Origin: Syntrophomonas sp.
GTDB taxonomy: Bacteria > Bacillota > Syntrophomonadia > Syntrophomonadales > Syntrophomonadaceae
NCBI GenBank assembly: GCA_003444615.1
Contig: DLUN01000092.1
Span: forward strand, 882 to 16,106
Reading direction: 5' to 3'
Length of the DNA stretch: 15,225 nt
Made by a program: the position numbers and the translations under genes. The notes beneath the pieces are model-generated. The model worked only from the letters and a program-made list of their open reading frames with translations, was not told where the DNA came from and did no database searches. Positions 13,915-15,225 of this stretch are shown one piece after another (position 1 is the stretch's first letter; each line of letters opens with the position of its first letter).

Positions 13915-15225
13915 TCAGCTAAGGGACGTTAGTCGAACCTCTCCATCTTCATTAATAAATTGGGCATACTTGATGGGGTCATTAACTGTATAAACTGACT
14001 GTCCAATCGTAATGCGAACTCCCGGATATACTATTTGTAATGCCCTAACCTTAGCATTGTGGGTTTTTTCAAATTCCGATTCCAAATAAGCTATGCGTGC
14101 TTCACAAGAATCCAATTCACCGCGTAGAGTCTTGAAATCATCCAACATCTTTATCAAAGCTAGCCTTTTTTTATCACTTAAATTATCTAGCGAGACGTTG
14201 CTACGCTGGTATGACCTAAGACTATGCTGAAGATTATCGTAAACCTTTTTCTTTTCCGCCTTATTTTTTATTAAAACCTGATACTCCTCGCGCAGATGTG
14301 GATTAATACCCACTTCAACAATAGTCTGGGTAGCCAATTGCGAGCCTAGGACTTTAGATTCTACCAGATCCAAAGCCAGCACAGTGCCTCCAACTATTCT
14401 GGCTCGATGATCTGTTACTTTAATACTGCCGCCACTGCGTACCAGCGATTGCATGATAGAGTCACGTACAACAATGTCACCGCCAGCTTCCACGGTGGAG
14501 TTTTCTATAAATCGAGCATAAATATTTTGCCCGGCTTTGATTAAACCTTTGGCACCAGTGGTTATTCCTCCTTTTATGTGAATAGAACCACCGGCTATAA
14601 CTTCAGCAGCTTCTACAAAACCTTCTATTTCTATATCTCCTGATGCATGTACCTTAAAACCAGGGGCTATATTGCCATATATTACTACATTGCCTATGAA
14701 GTCAATGTTGCCTGTAGCAAAATCTACATCCTGGCCAATTACCAAAACCGGTTCTACTACCACCTTACCATCAGCTAAAGTAACATAGCCATCGCAATTA
14801 GCAAATAAATACCTTTGTTCCTGGTCAGCTACGGTGTTTTTGCCGCGAGGAAGGTGGTAATCTCTCCCCCTTTTGGGTGGTATTTCCCGGTTGGTTACAT
14901 CTCTCCCGGGGGTACCTTCAGTAGGAGGGATTCTTTCTACCAACAGTTCACCCATTTTTACGTTGTATATTAAACCACGTTCACGGTAATCAATATTACC
15001 TTTTTCGTCTTCCTGGAGTTTTAATCGCTCTTGGGGTAATGGAAACTTGTAGATTAGCTTTCCATCAGTTCCGCTTTCGGGTTCAAGTCCTTTGGCTACT
15101 AAAAGCCTTTTATTCCAATTCTGCTGCTGCAGGGCTTGGTCTATTACACTGTCATTGATTCCATAGACAATTTCGTGATCCTTAAGTGCTTTTAACACCT
15201 GTTCCCGCTTACATGGGACTCCCTT
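13915..15225 (-). CDS. fapA: FapA/DUF342 family protein, N-terminus outside window
   Basis: 436 residues are visible. The frame stays open to the window edge (KGVPCKREQ precedes the GTG at 15198), so that GTG is internal and the gene begins outside. The first part matches the FapA N-terminal domain: VLKALKDHEIVYGINDSVI, GTPGRDVTNREIPPKRGRDY, and a NCDGYVTLADGKVVVEPVL segment. A right-handed beta-helix-like repeat region follows, with short G-x-I/V repeats (VHASGDIEIEGFVEAAEVI, then GGSIHIKGGI and AGGDIVVRDSI). A coiled-coil stretch (about 300-390 of the visible part) and a final small beta domain with VYPGVRITIGQSVY complete it. The family is implicated in flagellar assembly or placement and in surface-polymer functions; the biochemical role is unsettled. 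Context with a SwrB-like gene supports a motility link. Confidence 0.85.
   Translation of the reverse strand, partial: KGVPCKREQVLKALKDHEIVYGINDSVIDQALQQQNWNKRLLVAKGLEPESGTDGKLIYKFPLPQERLKLQEDEKGNIDYRERGLIYNVKMGELLVERIPPTEGTPGRDVTNREIPPKRGRDYHLPRGKNTVADQEQRYLFANCDGYVTLADGKVVVEPVLVIGQDVDFATGNIDFIGNVVIYGNIAPGFKVHASGDIEIEGFVEAAEVIAGGSIHIKGGITTGAKGLIKAGQNIYARFIENSTVEAGGDIVVRDSIMQSLVRSGGSIKVTDHRARIVGGTVLALDLVESKVLGSQLATQTIVEVGINPHLREEYQVLIKNKAEKKKVYDNLQHSLRSYQRSNVSLDNLSDKKRLALIKMLDDFKTLRGELDSCEARIAYLESEFEKTHNAKVRALQIVYPGVRITIGQSVYTVNDPIKYAQFINEDGEVRLTSLS

Noticed and set aside
13915..15198. GTG at 15198 as the start of the fapA-like gene
   Set aside because: The frame is open upstream to the window edge and the upstream residues fit the family, so the gene is cut by the window rather than starting here.
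1..15225. Defence system, CRISPR array, prophage, insertion sequence or tRNA/rRNA gene
   Set aside because: No direct-repeat array, transposase, integrase or structural RNA signature was seen on either strand; the block is a conserved housekeeping operon.

Overview
This window is a single, densely packed, minus-strand gene block from a low-to-mid G+C Gram-positive bacterium. It is most likely a flagellated, spore-forming member of the Clostridia; a Syntrophomonas-like lineage is plausible but not proven. The main evidence is gene order. Reading along the minus strand (from high to low coordinates) the order is fapA-like, a small conserved gene, a swrB-like gene, rpsB, tsf, pyrH, frr, uppS, cdsA, a ytvI-like gene, dxr, rseP, ispG, proS, an mgtC-family gene and polC. 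This is nearly the Bacillus subtilis arrangement that follows the fla/che operon (sigD-swrB-rpsB-tsf-pyrH-frr-uppS-cdsA-dxr-rasP-proS-polC), with ispG, the ytvI-like gene and the mgtC-family gene added. PolC itself and a YtvI-type sporulation membrane protein also point to Firmicutes.

Region by region: 13074-15225 holds the tail of a motility-associated block. It contains a FapA/DUF342 protein cut by the window edge, a small Lys/Gln-rich protein, and a SwrB-like membrane-anchored protein. Positions 12692-13073 (382 bases) contain no gene. This stretch carries several inverted repeats, a good candidate promoter (12798-12826) and a structured rpsB leader. Positions 9968-12691 are the translation and nucleotide block rpsB-tsf-pyrH-frr, with a strong hairpin plus T-tract between rpsB and tsf. 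Positions 3929-9871 are the lipid-carrier and envelope block: undecaprenyl-PP synthase, CDP-diglyceride synthase, a YtvI-like membrane protein, DXP reductoisomerase, site-2 protease and IspG. Positions 1-3932 hold prolyl-tRNA synthetase, an MgtC-family membrane protein and the N-terminal third of PolC, cut by the window edge.

The genes form a growth-linked superoperon. Ribosome assembly, elongation and recycling (S2, EF-Ts, RRF) sit with UMP kinase. The MEP pathway (Dxr, IspG) supplies isoprenoid precursors that UppS turns into the lipid carrier for cell-wall synthesis, and CdsA commits phosphatidic acid to phospholipids. ProS and PolC connect translation and replication. Short spacings and stop/start overlaps (rseP-ispG, ispG-proS, ytvI-like-dxr) indicate translational coupling.

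The most notable observation is that this PolC appears to lack the DEDD-type 3'-5' exonuclease domain that is inserted in the PHP domain of canonical PolC. Only 13 residues separate the two halves of an otherwise intact PHP metal site. I found no defence system, mobile element, CRISPR array, tRNA or rRNA.
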